A DNA stretch of 64,000 bases from Rhypophila decipiens (GCA_033297075.1 MU858056.1:434001-498000), one strand, 5' to 3'. Shown: positions 1 to 12,152, counted from the stretch's first letter. The notes: generated from the letters alone by a model not told the origin. Numbers and translations are program-made.

Positions 1-1308
1 CAAGACTATCAGTGATGTTGCAGCTGTTGCGCAAACCGACTCGTCAAAGGCCCTGGCGATATTGCCCAAGAAGGAGGCCGGCTTCGTCACTTTGGTGATA
101 GACATCGCGGGCATCTACGCATCTTTGTAAGAGAAGAACCATTGGCGCACCACTCCATCAAGACAACCCGAGAGAGCCCGACTAACAAACCGTGCCACTT
201 GGAAAGCCTCACATGGGCCTACCTCCAAGAAAAGCTCACGACGACCAGCTATACCGATGCCGCAACCTCTACCCCCGAGAGGTTCAAGTTTCCCGTCTTC
301 CTGCTCACCGTCCAGGCCCTCTTCGCAGCGGTGGCCGGCAAGCTCTTCATCCTCGCCTCGACCCCCCGCGGAAAGCCGGTGCCGTCCGCGATCCCCAACC
401 TCAAGATCCTCCCGCCACTGCTCCTCGTCGCATTCACCAATGCGCTCGCCGCGCCTTTCGGCTACGCTGCCCTCGCCCACGTCGACTACATCACCTTCAT
501 CCTGGCCAAGTCCTGCAAGCTCATCCCCGTCATGTTCCTACACATCACACTCTTCCGAAAGAGATTCCCGCTCTACAAGTACCTGGTCGTGGCGCTGTTG
601 ACCTGCGGCGTGGCCGTGTTCACCTTGCACTCTGGGTCCAAGAAACACAAGGCCAGCACGCATTCTGGGCAGACTGCGTGGGGCATCTTGCTCCTGGGTA
701 TCAACCTCCTCTTTGACGGCTTGACGAATAGCACCCAGGATCACATCTTTAGCAACTTCCAGCCGTACGCCGGGCCTCAGATGATGATGGCGAACAATTT
801 CTTGTCTGGGCTTATCACCGGTAGCTATCTGCTGTTGAGCCCCTGGCTGGTACACACCCCCTTGGGACAATGGTTCGGCATGGATGCGACAGGCAAAGCC
901 GGCGAGCTGGCTTCTGCGCTGGATTTCCTGAGGAGACACCCCGCGGTCTGGAGGGACGTGCTCGGGTTTGCGTTGACGGGCTGTGTCGGGCAGGTTTTTG
1001 TTTGTGAGTTGTTATTCTTCTCAGTTCATTTTCGCAGGCGAACAGAAAGGCTAACATGGAAAACAGTCCATACCTTGTCTACATTCTCCTCTGTCGTGTT
1101 GGTGACTGTCAACGTCACCCGCAAGATGTTCACCATGATTCTTAGCGTGCTTGCCTTTGGCCATCGGCTCACAAACATGCAATGGCTCGGCGTTGGCCTC
1201 GTGTTCGGTGGTATCGGTATCGAGGGTGCTATCGCGAGGCGTGAGAAGGCTGCCAAGGAGGCTGCTAAGAAGGCTGCTCGGGCTGTTGAGGGAAAGAAGG
1301 CTCAATAG
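1..1308 (+). CDS. hut1: HUT1-type ER transporter (SLC35B family), 5' partial
   Basis: Multi-pass transporter of the nucleotide-sugar transporter superfamily, matching fungal HUT1 / human SLC35B1. HUT1 was described as a UDP-galactose transporter; SLC35B1 is also reported as an ER ATP/ADP exchanger, so the substrate is uncertain. Coding exons are <2..126, 207..1003 and 1067..1308; the first starts before the window. The joins are supported by reading phase, by the branch sites actaac at 181 and gctaac at about 1050, and by family motifs: LTWAYLQEKLTT just after the first join, FHTLSTFSSVVLVTV across the second, then MQWLGVGLVFGGIGIE. About 387 residues are visible, so only a short N-terminus is missing. 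The C-terminus is KKAQ, a KKXX dilysine retrieval signal that fits ER residence. The second intron (63 nt) has no stop and keeps frame, so an ORF scan reads through it. Confidence 0.9.
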
Positions 1309-2037
1309 TTTTTCATTATTCATTTTCATCATTTACTGGTTTTTTAGAAGATCAAGCAATTTCTGACTATTTGTTTTTTCTGTCAGAAAAAAAAAGGACA
1401 TGGCCTTTGCATAGTTGTTGGAGCATCGTTCATATACCACTTACATGTTACATACACAGTATATATTTCTTGTTTTCGGGCGTTGAGTAGGTCACTGAAG
1501 AATATCCACGCAGCTTCTTGCGTACAACCACCAAGGCAATCGACTGTTTCACTCCCATCTTCAATTTGGTCTAATGGTATATCGGGGACAAGGGAACAAG
1601 GCTACTCGTTAGTTGAGATGAGAACCCGGGGGATTGTTAAAACGAGATTAAAACTGGGTACTACCTACATTCAGTCTCATTGGTTTTCATCTGGTCATTC
1701 AGTATCAAGCCTGCCCGCCCTTTCCAGCTGGGGATGAAAGAGATCTATCTCTGGTGTTGTTAGAACCAGATCAAACTAGAGGCTTCTTTTAGTCTCATTG
1801 CTGTAGTACAAAAGTATCATGTTCACAAAGGCATGCCCACGTAATCTATCTACTAAAATTCGGGAGAGTTATGAAGATACGGTAGGTATGTGAATATATA
1901 TATACATGCCTATAGTATGCGTATATAGTATGTATAGACGGGGGTTATTTATTATCTGAGAAGCCAAGAGAGAAAAAGGATCCATCCCAAGCTTATAAAG
2001 CTAATATACTATTAGAAACACAAGTAATTCAGTTAGT

Positions 2038-2056
2038 TATATATATATATATATAG
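2038..2056. repeat. (TA)n microsatellite
   Basis: An uninterrupted TA dinucleotide run of about nine to ten units inside the AT-rich intergenic core. Confidence 0.9.
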
Positions 2057-2141
2057 AGGGGGTTAATTAACTAAGGGATAATAGTTAGTAATACTTACTT
2101 ATTATTATATTTAGTGGTTAGAATAAGCTATTAGTTAGGGG

Positions 2142-2174
2142 TAAGAAGTAGGCGACTAGAAGCCCTACTTCTTA
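2142..2174. repeat. Inverted repeat / hairpin in AT-rich DNA
   Basis: taagaagtagg at 2142-2152 is perfectly complementary to cctacttctta at 2164-2174, with an 11-nt loop. It could be a remnant of a mobile element end or simply a stem-forming spacer; no coding remnant or target-site duplication is visible. Confidence 0.75.
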
Positions 2175-2930
2175 TATAGCTGACTAAGCTACAACATAGC
2201 CCTTGTAATAGAGCTATATATACTAAGCCAACTTGAACACGCTTATGTTATAGTATATTAGAATACCAATACATACCGAAAGGGAGGAAAAAGAACCAAA
2301 GGCATCATCTCCAAACGAACAAGTATACCAAACCGTCACTCCGTCACTCATCAACGTTGTTCGTGCAACTCTTCTGCTCGTTCACACATATGCTCCGATC
2401 CAACGCCTGTGACCGCTGCTCTGCTCCCTGTCTGATTCACATGTCATTCTATCATCATATACAGCTTCAATTGTTTGTCTGCTCAACATCAATTCCATTT
2501 CGCTCTCTCCTTCTAGATTACACATTTTTGTTCAAGGATGATGACTACCTAGAACATGAGAAGACAGAAAACAAACCACGACAGACCAAGAAAGAAAAAG
2601 ATATTCCTGTTTCGCCAAACCACCGCCCGCTCCGCTTGCCATGTGCCCTTTTGCTTGAAAAGAAAAAAAATTACCGACAAAAAAAAAGCAACAAAAGAAA
2701 TCATATGTCGTATGGCGCTGTGATGTGTAATATGTAGGGTAAAGCGAAGGGTCGATATCGCGTGACATGATTGTGGGCGATTCGGTGTAGGTATTTAATA
2801 ATTGACAGGTATTCACAAGCCCTGGCTGGCCCGTTATCCAGCCATGATGGTATCCAACAATGTTCAGTCAACCCGCTTTCCTTCTTATAAGCAAATATGT
2901 AGCTCGCTTGGACAGGCTACCAAGTACACA

Positions 2931-5441
2931 TTATATCATCTCATCAATCGATCGTACAATCGGGGTCTCGCCCGTCGTCGGTGGGCTACGTGGGTCCTCT
3001 ACTTGCGTCGGCCTCGAAAATGGGTAGAACGGGTCTCGTGGAAACATGCTTTCTCGTGGTGAAAACAGACCGTCGCTCGGTGTTGGCGGGACTTCAACAA
3101 ACTGCATACCCGCAAGCCCTGCAAAAGGATCATGAAGAGGGTTCTTCGTCATAACCTCAGCTCGTGGGGACAGCAGAGCCGCATCGTCTGGGAACGTCCG
3201 CAAAGGAACGATGACGTGTCGTTCTGGAACAACCTTGGGCTTTTCCATCTTTTTCTTGGGTGGAGCACTGAGGCTCAACGGTGCTAGTCCCTGTGTATTT
3301 GACCCTTCATCTTTTTGAAAACTTTGGCTCGGGGATGTTCCTAGGTGCAACGGCACAAAGCCAAATCCTCCCGGGGAACTGGCTCCAAATCTGTGGGCTC
3401 CAAAGCCGGGGGATGGAGGAGGCTTAGGGAGTGTCATGGGAAGTGTCATGACGGGTGCGAATCCGGGGGACATTGGGGGGAGGTCAAGAGACGGCGGGAC
3501 GAGCCCAGGGGATGGCGGCGGCCTAGAAAGTGAAGAGAGAGACGCAAATCCCGAGTCAGGATGCAGTGATGACGGCTTGGAACCCAAGTTCAGATTAAAT
3601 CGTCCAAACTTTCCCCGGTCGTTTTCATCCTCTTTCTCGGCCCAAGAAAAACTAGACGGGGCGGATGAAGGCCCCGGAGAGATGGGATCACCGCTGTTGG
3701 GGGTCGAATTTCCCCTCGCACGGACGGGACTCCTTTCTGGGGTCGGGTTTTTGGTGCTCGAGTCCTCTCTGGGCAAAGGTGCAGTTAGTGGCGCCTTGAT
3801 GGGAGAGATATCAATATTATCAGCTGACAAAGTCATTCTGTGCTTTGTCGGACTCTTCCCAGGTCTGGTTTTGATACCAGAAGTCGGCATCCTCCTCTTG
3901 GACACCTCTTTTTGAAAATCCTGGAGGCAGTACATCAGTCGCATATTAGGACTTATCCACCTACTCCTGGCTTGTGCTGCATGATAGGCGTCGTTGACGC
4001 TCAGCGCGGGATTGCGATACATTCCGTAGGCAATGATCAGACTGGCTGATCGGCTGGCTCCTTGCTGACAATGAACCAGGACCTTTTTTCCTTCTTTGGT
4101 CTTCTTCTCGATCCTCTCACAGAGGTCCATCAAATCCGGGCTAATATCGGTATTGTGATCCCAAGGCATGTGTATATACTCAGGCTCGTTGAATGTACTG
4201 GCCTTCGGTGTCGTAGGTGTGTCAGCAGCCCCATCCTCGGGGAAGTATTCGAAAGCGGTGGCAAAACTGGCCGTAGTAACGGCAGTATCAGGAATAGGAG
4301 AGTCGTCGGCTTGTTTGCCTTTTGTGGGCGAATAGGAATCCTTGGAGCGCTTGAGAATCTCGAATGGATTGGAGACTTCACGAGCAACATTGATGACCAG
4401 GTCGAATTTGGCGGCTTCCTCTGCGGTCGGCTCCAGGTAGAGATAGACGTCGGGGTCGTAGATACATATTGGGCCATCCGGGTAACCGGGTGTTTTCTGA
4501 TCTTCGTTGTTCTCAACTTCGTGTATGTCCTCGTAATCAAAATGTGCTCTATTTGCAACTTGAGGGCGTATGGGTGAATCTTCCTCGACGATAGTTGAAC
4601 TCATGGCGGGGGCGGCAGGTGGTCTTGATGGTCTGAAAAACTCGGACAGACCACCTTCGTTTCGTTCCAACACGGTTGGTATTGTCATCCCACCGACGGG
4701 ACCGAAGGTTGCCGACTTGAGACCAGACAGCATATGGGGAGATGAGGTCGAATGTTTGAGCGCGCGGCGCTGTAGAATCGGAACCGAGGGTGATGCAGGC
4801 ACTTCCAACGTTGGGCGGCTCGCCAAGTCGGACGTCGTTGTCTTGAGGCTAAGCTGGCTTGGTTTCCGTCTCATGGCGGGAATCGCTGGCTTGATGAAGG
4901 AGGGCGACGAAGGCTCCGACATCAGAGACGACGAAAGAGAGTTGAATGGCGGTTGTATGGAAAGACCCTTCATATTTTTGGGACGACGCGGCGCTGGGGA
5001 TGTCATGGGCCGTTCCAGCGTCACATCAGAAAGACTGAGGCTTGCCATGCCAGCCAAACCGCCAAAGCTTGGAGTGGGCGCAAAAGTCTGAAGAGGGAGC
5101 AAGTTCACTGGTGAGTCGGGAGAAGAAGACGGTGACGGATCAGAAAGGTCTGAAGAATCCGTGCAAGAGACGGTAGTTGTGGGAGATGACTCGGCCGACT
5201 CGGTGGCTTGGGTAGACGTGCTATCGTTGTGTTTGTGGGTAGAATCCGACGGGAGGGCTCCAGGCCGCAATACCGGCTGCGAATCTTGAGGCTGTTTCGC
5301 GGGCCCCATGCCCATCATCAACTTTGGATCGACAACAGTTACCAGTGATTGCTGGTCCATGATATCGCTGTCCAGGTCATAAACAGACATGAATGAGGGT
5401 ATTTGATCCTCATACAATCGTCGGACTGTGGCCGAAGGCAT
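2931..5441 (-). CDS. MSG5-like dual-specificity protein phosphatase
   Basis: Single-exon gene for a protein of about 836 residues. The phosphatase signature HCQQGASRS (HCX5RS) lies near residue 456, with the nucleophilic Cys at about 457; the general-acid Asp (motif MPWDHN) is about 28 residues upstream, the usual spacing. The following SRWISPNMRLMYCLQDFQ also fits fungal MAP-kinase phosphatases of the MSG5 type, which dephosphorylate Thr/Tyr in the activation loop of cell-wall or mating MAP kinases; that role here is inference from family. The flanks (roughly residues 40-310 and 510-820) are Ser/Pro-rich and disordered, with many SP/TP sites that proline-directed kinases could use. The ATG at 5441 is chosen because the longer open frame to 5489 starts with GTG; it continues MPSATVRRLYEDQ. 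Confidence 0.85.
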   Translation of the reverse strand: MPSATVRRLYEDQIPSFMSVYDLDSDIMDQQSLVTVVDPKLMMGMGPAKQPQDSQPVLRPGALPSDSTHKHNDSTSTQATESAESSPTTTVSCTDSSDLSDPSPSSSPDSPVNLLPLQTFAPTPSFGGLAGMASLSLSDVTLERPMTSPAPRRPKNMKGLSIQPPFNSLSSSLMSEPSSPSFIKPAIPAMRRKPSQLSLKTTTSDLASRPTLEVPASPSVPILQRRALKHSTSSPHMLSGLKSATFGPVGGMTIPTVLERNEGGLSEFFRPSRPPAAPAMSSTIVEEDSPIRPQVANRAHFDYEDIHEVENNEDQKTPGYPDGPICIYDPDVYLYLEPTAEEAAKFDLVINVAREVSNPFEILKRSKDSYSPTKGKQADDSPIPDTAVTTASFATAFEYFPEDGAADTPTTPKASTFNEPEYIHMPWDHNTDISPDLMDLCERIEKKTKEGKKVLVHCQQGASRSASLIIAYGMYRNPALSVNDAYHAAQARSRWISPNMRLMYCLQDFQKEVSKRRMPTSGIKTRPGKSPTKHRMTLSADNIDISPIKAPLTAPLPREDSSTKNPTPERSPVRARGNSTPNSGDPISPGPSSAPSSFSWAEKEDENDRGKFGRFNLNLGSKPSSLHPDSGFASLSSLSRPPPSPGLVPPSLDLPPMSPGFAPVMTLPMTLPKPPPSPGFGAHRFGASSPGGFGFVPLHLGTSPSQSFQKDEGSNTQGLAPLSLSAPPKKKMEKPKVVPERHVIVPLRTFPDDAALLSPRAEVMTKNPLHDPFAGLAGMQFVEVPPTPSDGLFSPRESMFPRDPFYPFSRPTQVEDPRSPPTTGETPIVRSIDEMI

Positions 5442-6479
5442 ATTCAGTGTGTCGCTGCCAGAATTGCCAGTCCTTTCGTCCTTCACCACAGAACCACGGC
5501 CTTGGTTGGCCTCCTTTGCTTCAATCAGGTCACAGCCACACTTTGTTGTCGCAGGATGACCACGGGGTCGGTCGGGGAGTCAATGCCCGGACAGTCGCCG
5601 AACACAAGGAAGAGAAAGGTCGTAGGGTATAAAATAAAAGCAAAAGAAAACACAGTAAATGTCGAAAGAGTGGATGTGTCGCAACCAAGTGTAAAGCGAA
5701 TATCCAACCAAGCAGGACAGCGCTGCTGTATCCTTCCCTGGCCTTCTCCAAGGAGGTCGGTTTCCCTGACTAGACTGGGATCGGCTTTCTGGACACGAGG
5801 TTCGGATGAAGGCAAGAAAAGGCCCAGATCAAGTTTGGAGAAAACTTGAGAGTTGGACGAGATTATTCGGGAGGCTCGAGTCGGCTTCGAGGGTTGATTT
5901 GATGGCAGAGCAACGAGGAGAGGGGAGACCGGCAAAACGACTGCGCAGGAAAGCTAAGAGGCACAGCGACTCGAGACAGAGGAGTTGATGAGGAGCGGCG
6001 GTAACCTATGCGACCTTTTGGGGTGTCAACACATCGTAAGGCCAGTTGAGGTCGGCGGTATTACGAGGGACTCGGGAGACAGGCGCCGACAATTGACCGG
6101 AAGAGACTTGAGGAGATGTTCCTTTGTCTCACTCGTGAGCGGGCGCTCAAGACGTCGATTGTTCGTCTTGGATGGCTTGCGCACCGTCGCTCGGAAAAAG
6201 TCCGTGGGAATAAAGAAATGGGTGGTGGTAGGAATGAGAAGAAACAAATGATAGGGAAAAGGAGGGAAAAAAGAAGAAACAGAGGATTGCTGGCGAGAAT
6301 CAACTGAGCCTGGCTCTGCGTCTTCTGGGAGGAAGGATTGTGCGAATTGAACCACGGGGGGCAGGGATGGGCAGAGGCAGGCGGGTGGAGGTTGTGTTGA
6401 CCTGGCCCTGAGAGAGGGGGCTGTCCAGTTGCCAGTGCAGCCCCCAGAACAGAACAGGGTGCCGTGTTACTGGGGAGTT

Positions 6480-6500
6480 GTATCCGTGCAGTACGGATAC
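6480..6500. repeat. Hairpin built from the TATCCGTA motif
   Basis: gtatccgt at 6480-6487 and acggatac at 6493-6500 are perfect inverted repeats around a 5-nt loop. The right arm is one of the recurrent TACGGATA motif copies. Confidence 0.85.
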
Positions 6501-8130
6501 TGTATCGTTCTCGAGCCACACACCAGAGTCACATACCCAAATCAGGACCTCTGCAAGACACAAATTCGAGAGAGCGACAAAAAGCCAGCATGAACCGTTA
6601 TCCGTACAGCACTTGGAACCAAATTTCCATCAAAATTGGATGGCAACTCGCCCGACAAGGAGCAGAAGCAGCCAGCAAAGGAGAGCACGTTCAGCTCGCC
6701 TGAAGCAATTCAGACAGCACGCCGGAACTGCAGAGAACTCAGCAAGGAATTACACTATTATTAGGGGAGGAACTGGGCTGGAGTGAGAGGCCCTAGGAGT
6801 TACGGATACACTGCACTAATTGTCGCCTGCAGTGGTGGAGGAGAAGCGAAAGAGACTAGTTCTTGGCGAGACTATTCCGTAGTTGTTCTCCTCTTGGCTG
6901 CTTGCAGGGGCGTTGTCCCAGGGGTGGGCCGCGGGGATTATGTTCTCGACCAATGGCAAGCAGCGGTACTCGGCTCTCATTGGTTCTCAACTACCCACAT
7001 CCAGAGCACCTGGCGGCTAGCGCCCTCGCGACCGCTTGCCTCAAACAATGCATACACCTAAAAATAGACTGTGCGACTGGCACCAAATTGTCACCAAGAC
7101 CTCATTGGCGGGCCTCAAAGGACTGTGTATCATTGGTCTTTCCCTTCTCCCATACAATTCATCCCGTCTTTTGCAAAGAGGCCTTCCCCCCCCCTTGTCG
7201 ATGTTTGTGGCCTTATTACTCCGTAAATACTCCGTACAACCACAAACATCTTGTTCTGTCGGTGCTATATCCGTCTCGGTTGACCGTCCGGTGGTTTACT
7301 TTTAACTCTCATTCTACTGAGTGTTGGGTTATAATTTTTTCTTGAATAACCGCATACGGGAGCTTCCATGGGTTATCACATGTGGGTGCTTGGTGACAAA
7401 TCATACCGAATCCATCACCCAGCTGCTTTCACATCTGTGAGTACGGTCCAACTGCAGCTATTATTCCTGTTGCATGCAGCCATCTGACAGGACATCACAC
7501 ACCGTGGAGAAGAAAGCGATACAAGGGCTAGTCAGCACGTGCTAACACTGTGTGTCCTTCCTGGTCTCCGCTTGAGGAGAACAAAATTGGACAGTCGAGG
7601 CCTGGGATCCAACTTCCAGGACTGTCGTTGGCCACGAGGCGAGCATTCGCAAATCCTTGGGACGAACTGGAAGCTCGTCAGGCGCTTATTTAAGAGAAGG
7701 AAAACTGGCGCCCAAAAGGGTGGTGGGTCAAGCTCGAGCTAAAGAGGTGGTGTTGGTAAAGGATTATATCGCTTGAGTGTTGTCACTGTGCATTTGTGGT
7801 GACATTTCGCCAGAAACGTGCTCTAGCCGCTCATGTAGAGGCGGAAACCATGAGCGCGGAAATTGTCGCCCGTCGCCATTTCGTTCATTTATTACTCTAG
7901 AAGGATCGTATAGATTCCAGCCTCTCTCTCTCTATGATACTCTGCTCTTCTTTTCAAGCTTCTTCTGGGACTTCTGGCAATACAGAGAGAGGTGATACTG
8001 GGCTGAAGTGATGTCCTCTCTAGGGATATTTGGTTCTAGCGGCTCTGGCCCCTGCTGTGTTAGCTCAAGAGTCAAGATCGAGTCGAAAGAAAATGAGGGT
8101 GTCCCCAGGGGCCAGGACTCCCAGATGAAC

Positions 8131-8148
8131 AATATTATCATTAATATT
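8131..8148. repeat. Small AT-only inverted repeat
   Basis: aatatta (8131-8137) and taatatt (8142-8148) around a 4-nt loop. Short and AT-only, so it may be chance. Confidence 0.5.
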
Positions 8149-10939
8149 ATTTAGCAAGGGTGAAGACGCAAGAAGGTTGTCGCTTCGACGCCGGCCGCTA
8201 TCACTGGCCAACAAGTCCCAGAATATGTATTCGTGCAGCACCCTACGACTTTCCTATGTTGTTGTTTAGAGGACTTTTCAGCCCAGATGAACAAAGAAAC
8301 TGTTTCTCTGTTAATAAGTTCTTAGCACCACATGGAAGTGGACTCGCACAAGAGACTGATCGGGAAAGAGAAATCTGAAACACTAGAGCCAGGCAGGTGG
8401 CAATTGGACTGTCGAGATTTCAGATTGGTGGGGGCGATTGCTCCATCATCGTGGGGGACTCAGCAAGCGAATCACAAGCGAAGCAACCCAACAACTCGGT
8501 TGCACCATCATTCGGTCCACCAGTTTCTCCCAAGGAAGCGAAACAAACACATGACTCCCACGCAGAGCCGCAAGCCCCAAGAATATCACGTCTCGGAGAC
8601 TTCACGACACACTTCACGACAAAAGAAGGCTGGAAGCCATGTCGAATGGTTTTGATGGACTACAGTATTGCTATACCGGGAGGTAGCGGTCGCTGCGATC
8701 GTGGACATTAGAATGCGAACATACCTACCGGTAGTTGATGCTTGCACTCCCCGAACATGAGATCATGAAGAATAATATCAGCAAAGTGTTTCGGGTAATC
8801 CCATCGAGCGAATCCGGTTGTTACTATTGAGGAGCGACGAAGCAAACACTTGTATGGTCAGCAGACTTGACATCAAACGTCTAATGTTGAGGCAGTTGAG
8901 CCGCCTTGATAGCATTGAGGTTAAGCTGACATCGCACGAGATAGAGTGGTGTCACCTCTCATATTGTCAGGTTAAATAGAAATTTCTTCTCCCTTACAGG
9001 CACTGAGAGTTATAATCAACAGACCCATAACTGTCTACGGAGTACGGATATCGCCATTTCAAGCCGAAGCAGCAGGTACTCATCCTACATGTTGACAGGT
9101 TAATAAGATCAGGGTGCGCGTCATGTGGAGAGGTGTTTATGATGGTTTCAGAGGCTTGCAAGCCACTTGATCGCAACGTAAGAGACCCATCTCTGAAGAG
9201 CAAAAGCAAAAACAACATTCGTGAAACCGTAGATCAGTTCCGAGTAGATGTGGCTCGGCCTCGAACATGAGAAGCCATCTGCCGGTATGATTCAAAGAAA
9301 GAACTACAGCATCTGAAAGCAATGGCGTGGCTCGCGATCCATATGCCAGCTTTATCTTTTTCAAGCTTTCCCACAGGATTTTGACCGCTCCTAGCTTGAG
9401 AAGGAACATTCCGCAGGCGTCATAGCTCGAATTGCCAACACTCGCCTCCAACACATTGTGACAAGATGCTCACTCGCCCGCAGACTGGCTAAATATCGCA
9501 CAAGAACACTTGATCTCCAGAAGAGAAAGAAGCTTGAACTTCACTATAATACTCCCAATGAAACAGACCTTTGTACTGTTTTAATGTATACCGTCAAGAA
9601 CTTCCAGTTGACATACCATTGGATGTTGTCGAGGTTATCTGACCTGTAGATGATAATGCTGAGACCCTCGTCACCATCGATTGCCACAAGAGACCATGAT
9701 GTACACAGACCGACATAGAGCCGCGTTTTCCCAGAAGAACTCAACGCGGGAAGGAACAAAAAGAAAAGAAAGCTGAAGGATCACATCTCACTTCGGTCGA
9801 AAAGAGGTGGGATCTCGATGTAAGCCCCTGGTGACATGCAGCAGATCGTCAGACCTGTCCGTCAAACATTTTCAACCCGCAGCAGGCTGTTTGACGTCTC
9901 ATAGGGCAGAAACTTTGTTTTTGCGACAAGACAAATCGACTTGATGTTGTTGACTCTCTAGGAGTCCATCATGGATAGTCCTCTGTATCCGTATGTAATA
10001 CTCAGTTCGGGTTATCGAATGGTAATGACGGGAGGTTATCTTCAACATTCTCGAAATTTTTCAACATCAACACAATCGTCTGTGATTGGCCAATGTCTCC
10101 ATGTTACACAAACCCCTGTTCTCCAACCTCTCACTCTCCTTTTCCCCTGCTCCTCCACAAAAGGTGACAACACACCTGGATGAAGATCCTTTCCGCCTCA
10201 AGTTTCAACTGACCTTTCTTCAAGTGAGTGGATAAAAAGACATATCCGTACCCCAGCTTCGCAATACCCTTTCATTTCGCCAGGAGGAAAATCACCACTT
10301 TGACGTCAAAGAAAAGTGACCTGGGGACGCCTGGGGTAGGATTTCGTGGCGTCCTCACTAGACCTGATGAGGAAGATAGCAAGGTCAGTGGCAGCTTCCA
10401 TCAACCATGTCAAAAGTCAAATCCCACCGGTTTATTATGACGGTAATTTTTTTAACACTCGATGCTTCTCATGAGCACTCACCAGCCATCTGTTGATCAA
10501 CCACACACGGCTGAGAGTAGCCCGTAGAGTTGCAACCAACACGCGTAAAAAGTTCAACGGTTACTTTACGGTGCAGTGTGCTCGTGCCCCTTCCCTGCCA
10601 CCTCATCCCTCAGAGTTGCATCTCAGGACCCATGCTCTGAGGCGTTGATGGGATTGAAGATTGCGGGGCTTTTGCGCTTTGGCAGAAGAAGGGCCGCTCC
10701 GTCTCTTCAACAGCACTTCACTGGCTGTTTTGTTCGTACCGAATTGCGTTGGAGACGGACGCCGTAGTAATAAGCCAGGATTGGGCAAGGATGATATCTC
10801 GTGCAGGTTTTACAGGGTATATCTTTCTTTTTCTAATATCTCCCGCTTGTCAACCCCTGATGAAGATGATAAGTTCGTGAAAAGCTGCAAACAAGTCATG
10901 AAAGACTAATTATCCGTACAGAGGAATCAAACGCATATA

Positions 10940-10957
10940 CGGGGTATCCGTACCCCG
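10940..10957. repeat. Hairpin containing the TATCCGTA motif
   Basis: cggggta (10940-10946) and taccccg (10951-10957) are perfect 7-bp arms around the 4-nt loop tccg. Loop plus arm ends spell TATCCGTA. Confidence 0.85.
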
Positions 10958-12152
10958 CACAGTACTCTGGACTGCCACTGCATATTCTGTAAAAGAACGA
11001 TGCCATCGCAGGCTTTTGCTTTGCTTGTCCATGGATGCGGCACCCGCCTCAAGCCATGGAAAGGGGTTCAAGCTTTTGTTGTCGCTGTAAATTCGGTATG
11101 GAGACAAGGCCGCCCAAGGAGAAGCCCGGACCCCTTTTCCTTCAACACCATGTGTGATTCGGGTTCATTGCAACCTTGACATGTCCATCCGACTGCATTT
11201 TGCGCCTGTGTTTTCTGATTCCATCCACCTCGCTGGTGCGCGTTCCTTTTTTCCCGTCAACGGGAGGGGAGAGGACGGGAACTTGCAAAAAGAAAAGGTG
11301 GAGGTTGTGAATTCGGTATTGGAGTCTCTAAAGTCTAAATGCTAGAGGCTGCCACTATCCCAAGTTGGTAGGGTCCAGCATTCGTGGACCATTCACAAAT
11401 CACAATTTGTTTGTGATATCTGGGCTGTCAAGGGTCGTGGACTCTCATCTTTGGCCGAGCTAGACTCTTTGGGCCCCTCACTCATGGGCAGATTTGCCAA
11501 CTGGGTATCTCGTGCCTCAACATGCCCATTCTAACCCATACTGGTGCCCAAAGTCCCATCCCAAGACCACCGCTCTCCGCTCTTCATTTCTTTCCATCAA
11601 AACAATTGCCGGCTTGTCCTCCTCCTCTCCCCATCGTAATCGACGACATATTGAGTCCACTCGAATAATCCTTCATCTCAGCTATCGGTGATCTATAAAC
11701 TTTATCGGCCTGGATCCATCTTACTTATCAGCCGGCTTTATTTTTTATTTTAGTTTCTTTTGACTTTGGCGTTAGCTCTCCGCCCCTTCGATTACCATCC
11801 AACCCAATTTTAAAGCCCTAGAACGCGAACTGGATCCTCGACCAGAGCCCTCTCCCTAATTTCCTTGACCCGGGAGGGCTTCGAAAGCAGTGTTAGATTC
11901 TGATGGATATCTCAGCTCAATGGTGTCACTATCAATCTAAATACACCTACCGGTATCCTGCTAATGACCCCGGGCACCGGGAATCAAGAAACAATATTCC
12001 AAGAATTGGTCCCGAAACGACAGCGACAGGAGGCGCCGGACGGCAGGGAAGGAAAAGACGAGAGGAGGAAGTGACGGAAGTGACGGATGTTGTGCGCTCA
12101 GCGTGGAGACTTACCGGGCCCCGAAACGAGTTTGCGCACAGGTCGAGAAATA

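Larger units (their letters stand above)
1309..2930. other. Intergenic, convergent 3' ends; AT-rich core
   Basis: Space between the 3' end of the transporter gene and the 3' end of the phosphatase gene on the other strand. It must hold both 3' UTRs. I see no gene. The part from about 1850 to 2260 is strongly AT-rich, with a (TA)n run and a hairpin (listed separately). An open frame at 2357-2737 resembles no family. Confidence 0.7.
5442..12152. other. Long gene-free intergenic span (6.7 kb) with recurrent TATCCGTA motif
   Basis: Divergent space between the phosphatase gene (-) and the disordered-protein gene (+). It must contain two promoters and 5' leaders; CT-rich DNA just before 12 kb looks like leader or promoter sequence. 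Many short frames occur on both strands, but none has a recognisable domain, and several begin with non-ATG codons. I found no tRNA, 5S rRNA or transposon ORF. Eight exact copies of TATCCGTA/TACGGATA lie between 6492 and 10952. A long 5' UTR or a non-coding transcript is possible but cannot be shown from sequence alone. Confidence 0.6.

Noticed and set aside
1560..1640. tRNA-like A-box (ttggtctaatggtat)
   Set aside because: No B-box GGTTCGANTCC at suitable distance, no acceptor stem or anticodon arm can be folded.
1850..2260. Transposon remnant
   Set aside because: AT-rich and hairpin-bearing, but no coding remnant, terminal repeats or target duplication can be shown.
5442..5489. Longer N-terminus of the phosphatase
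   Set aside because: The open frame to 5489 begins with GTG; the first in-frame ATG is at 5441.
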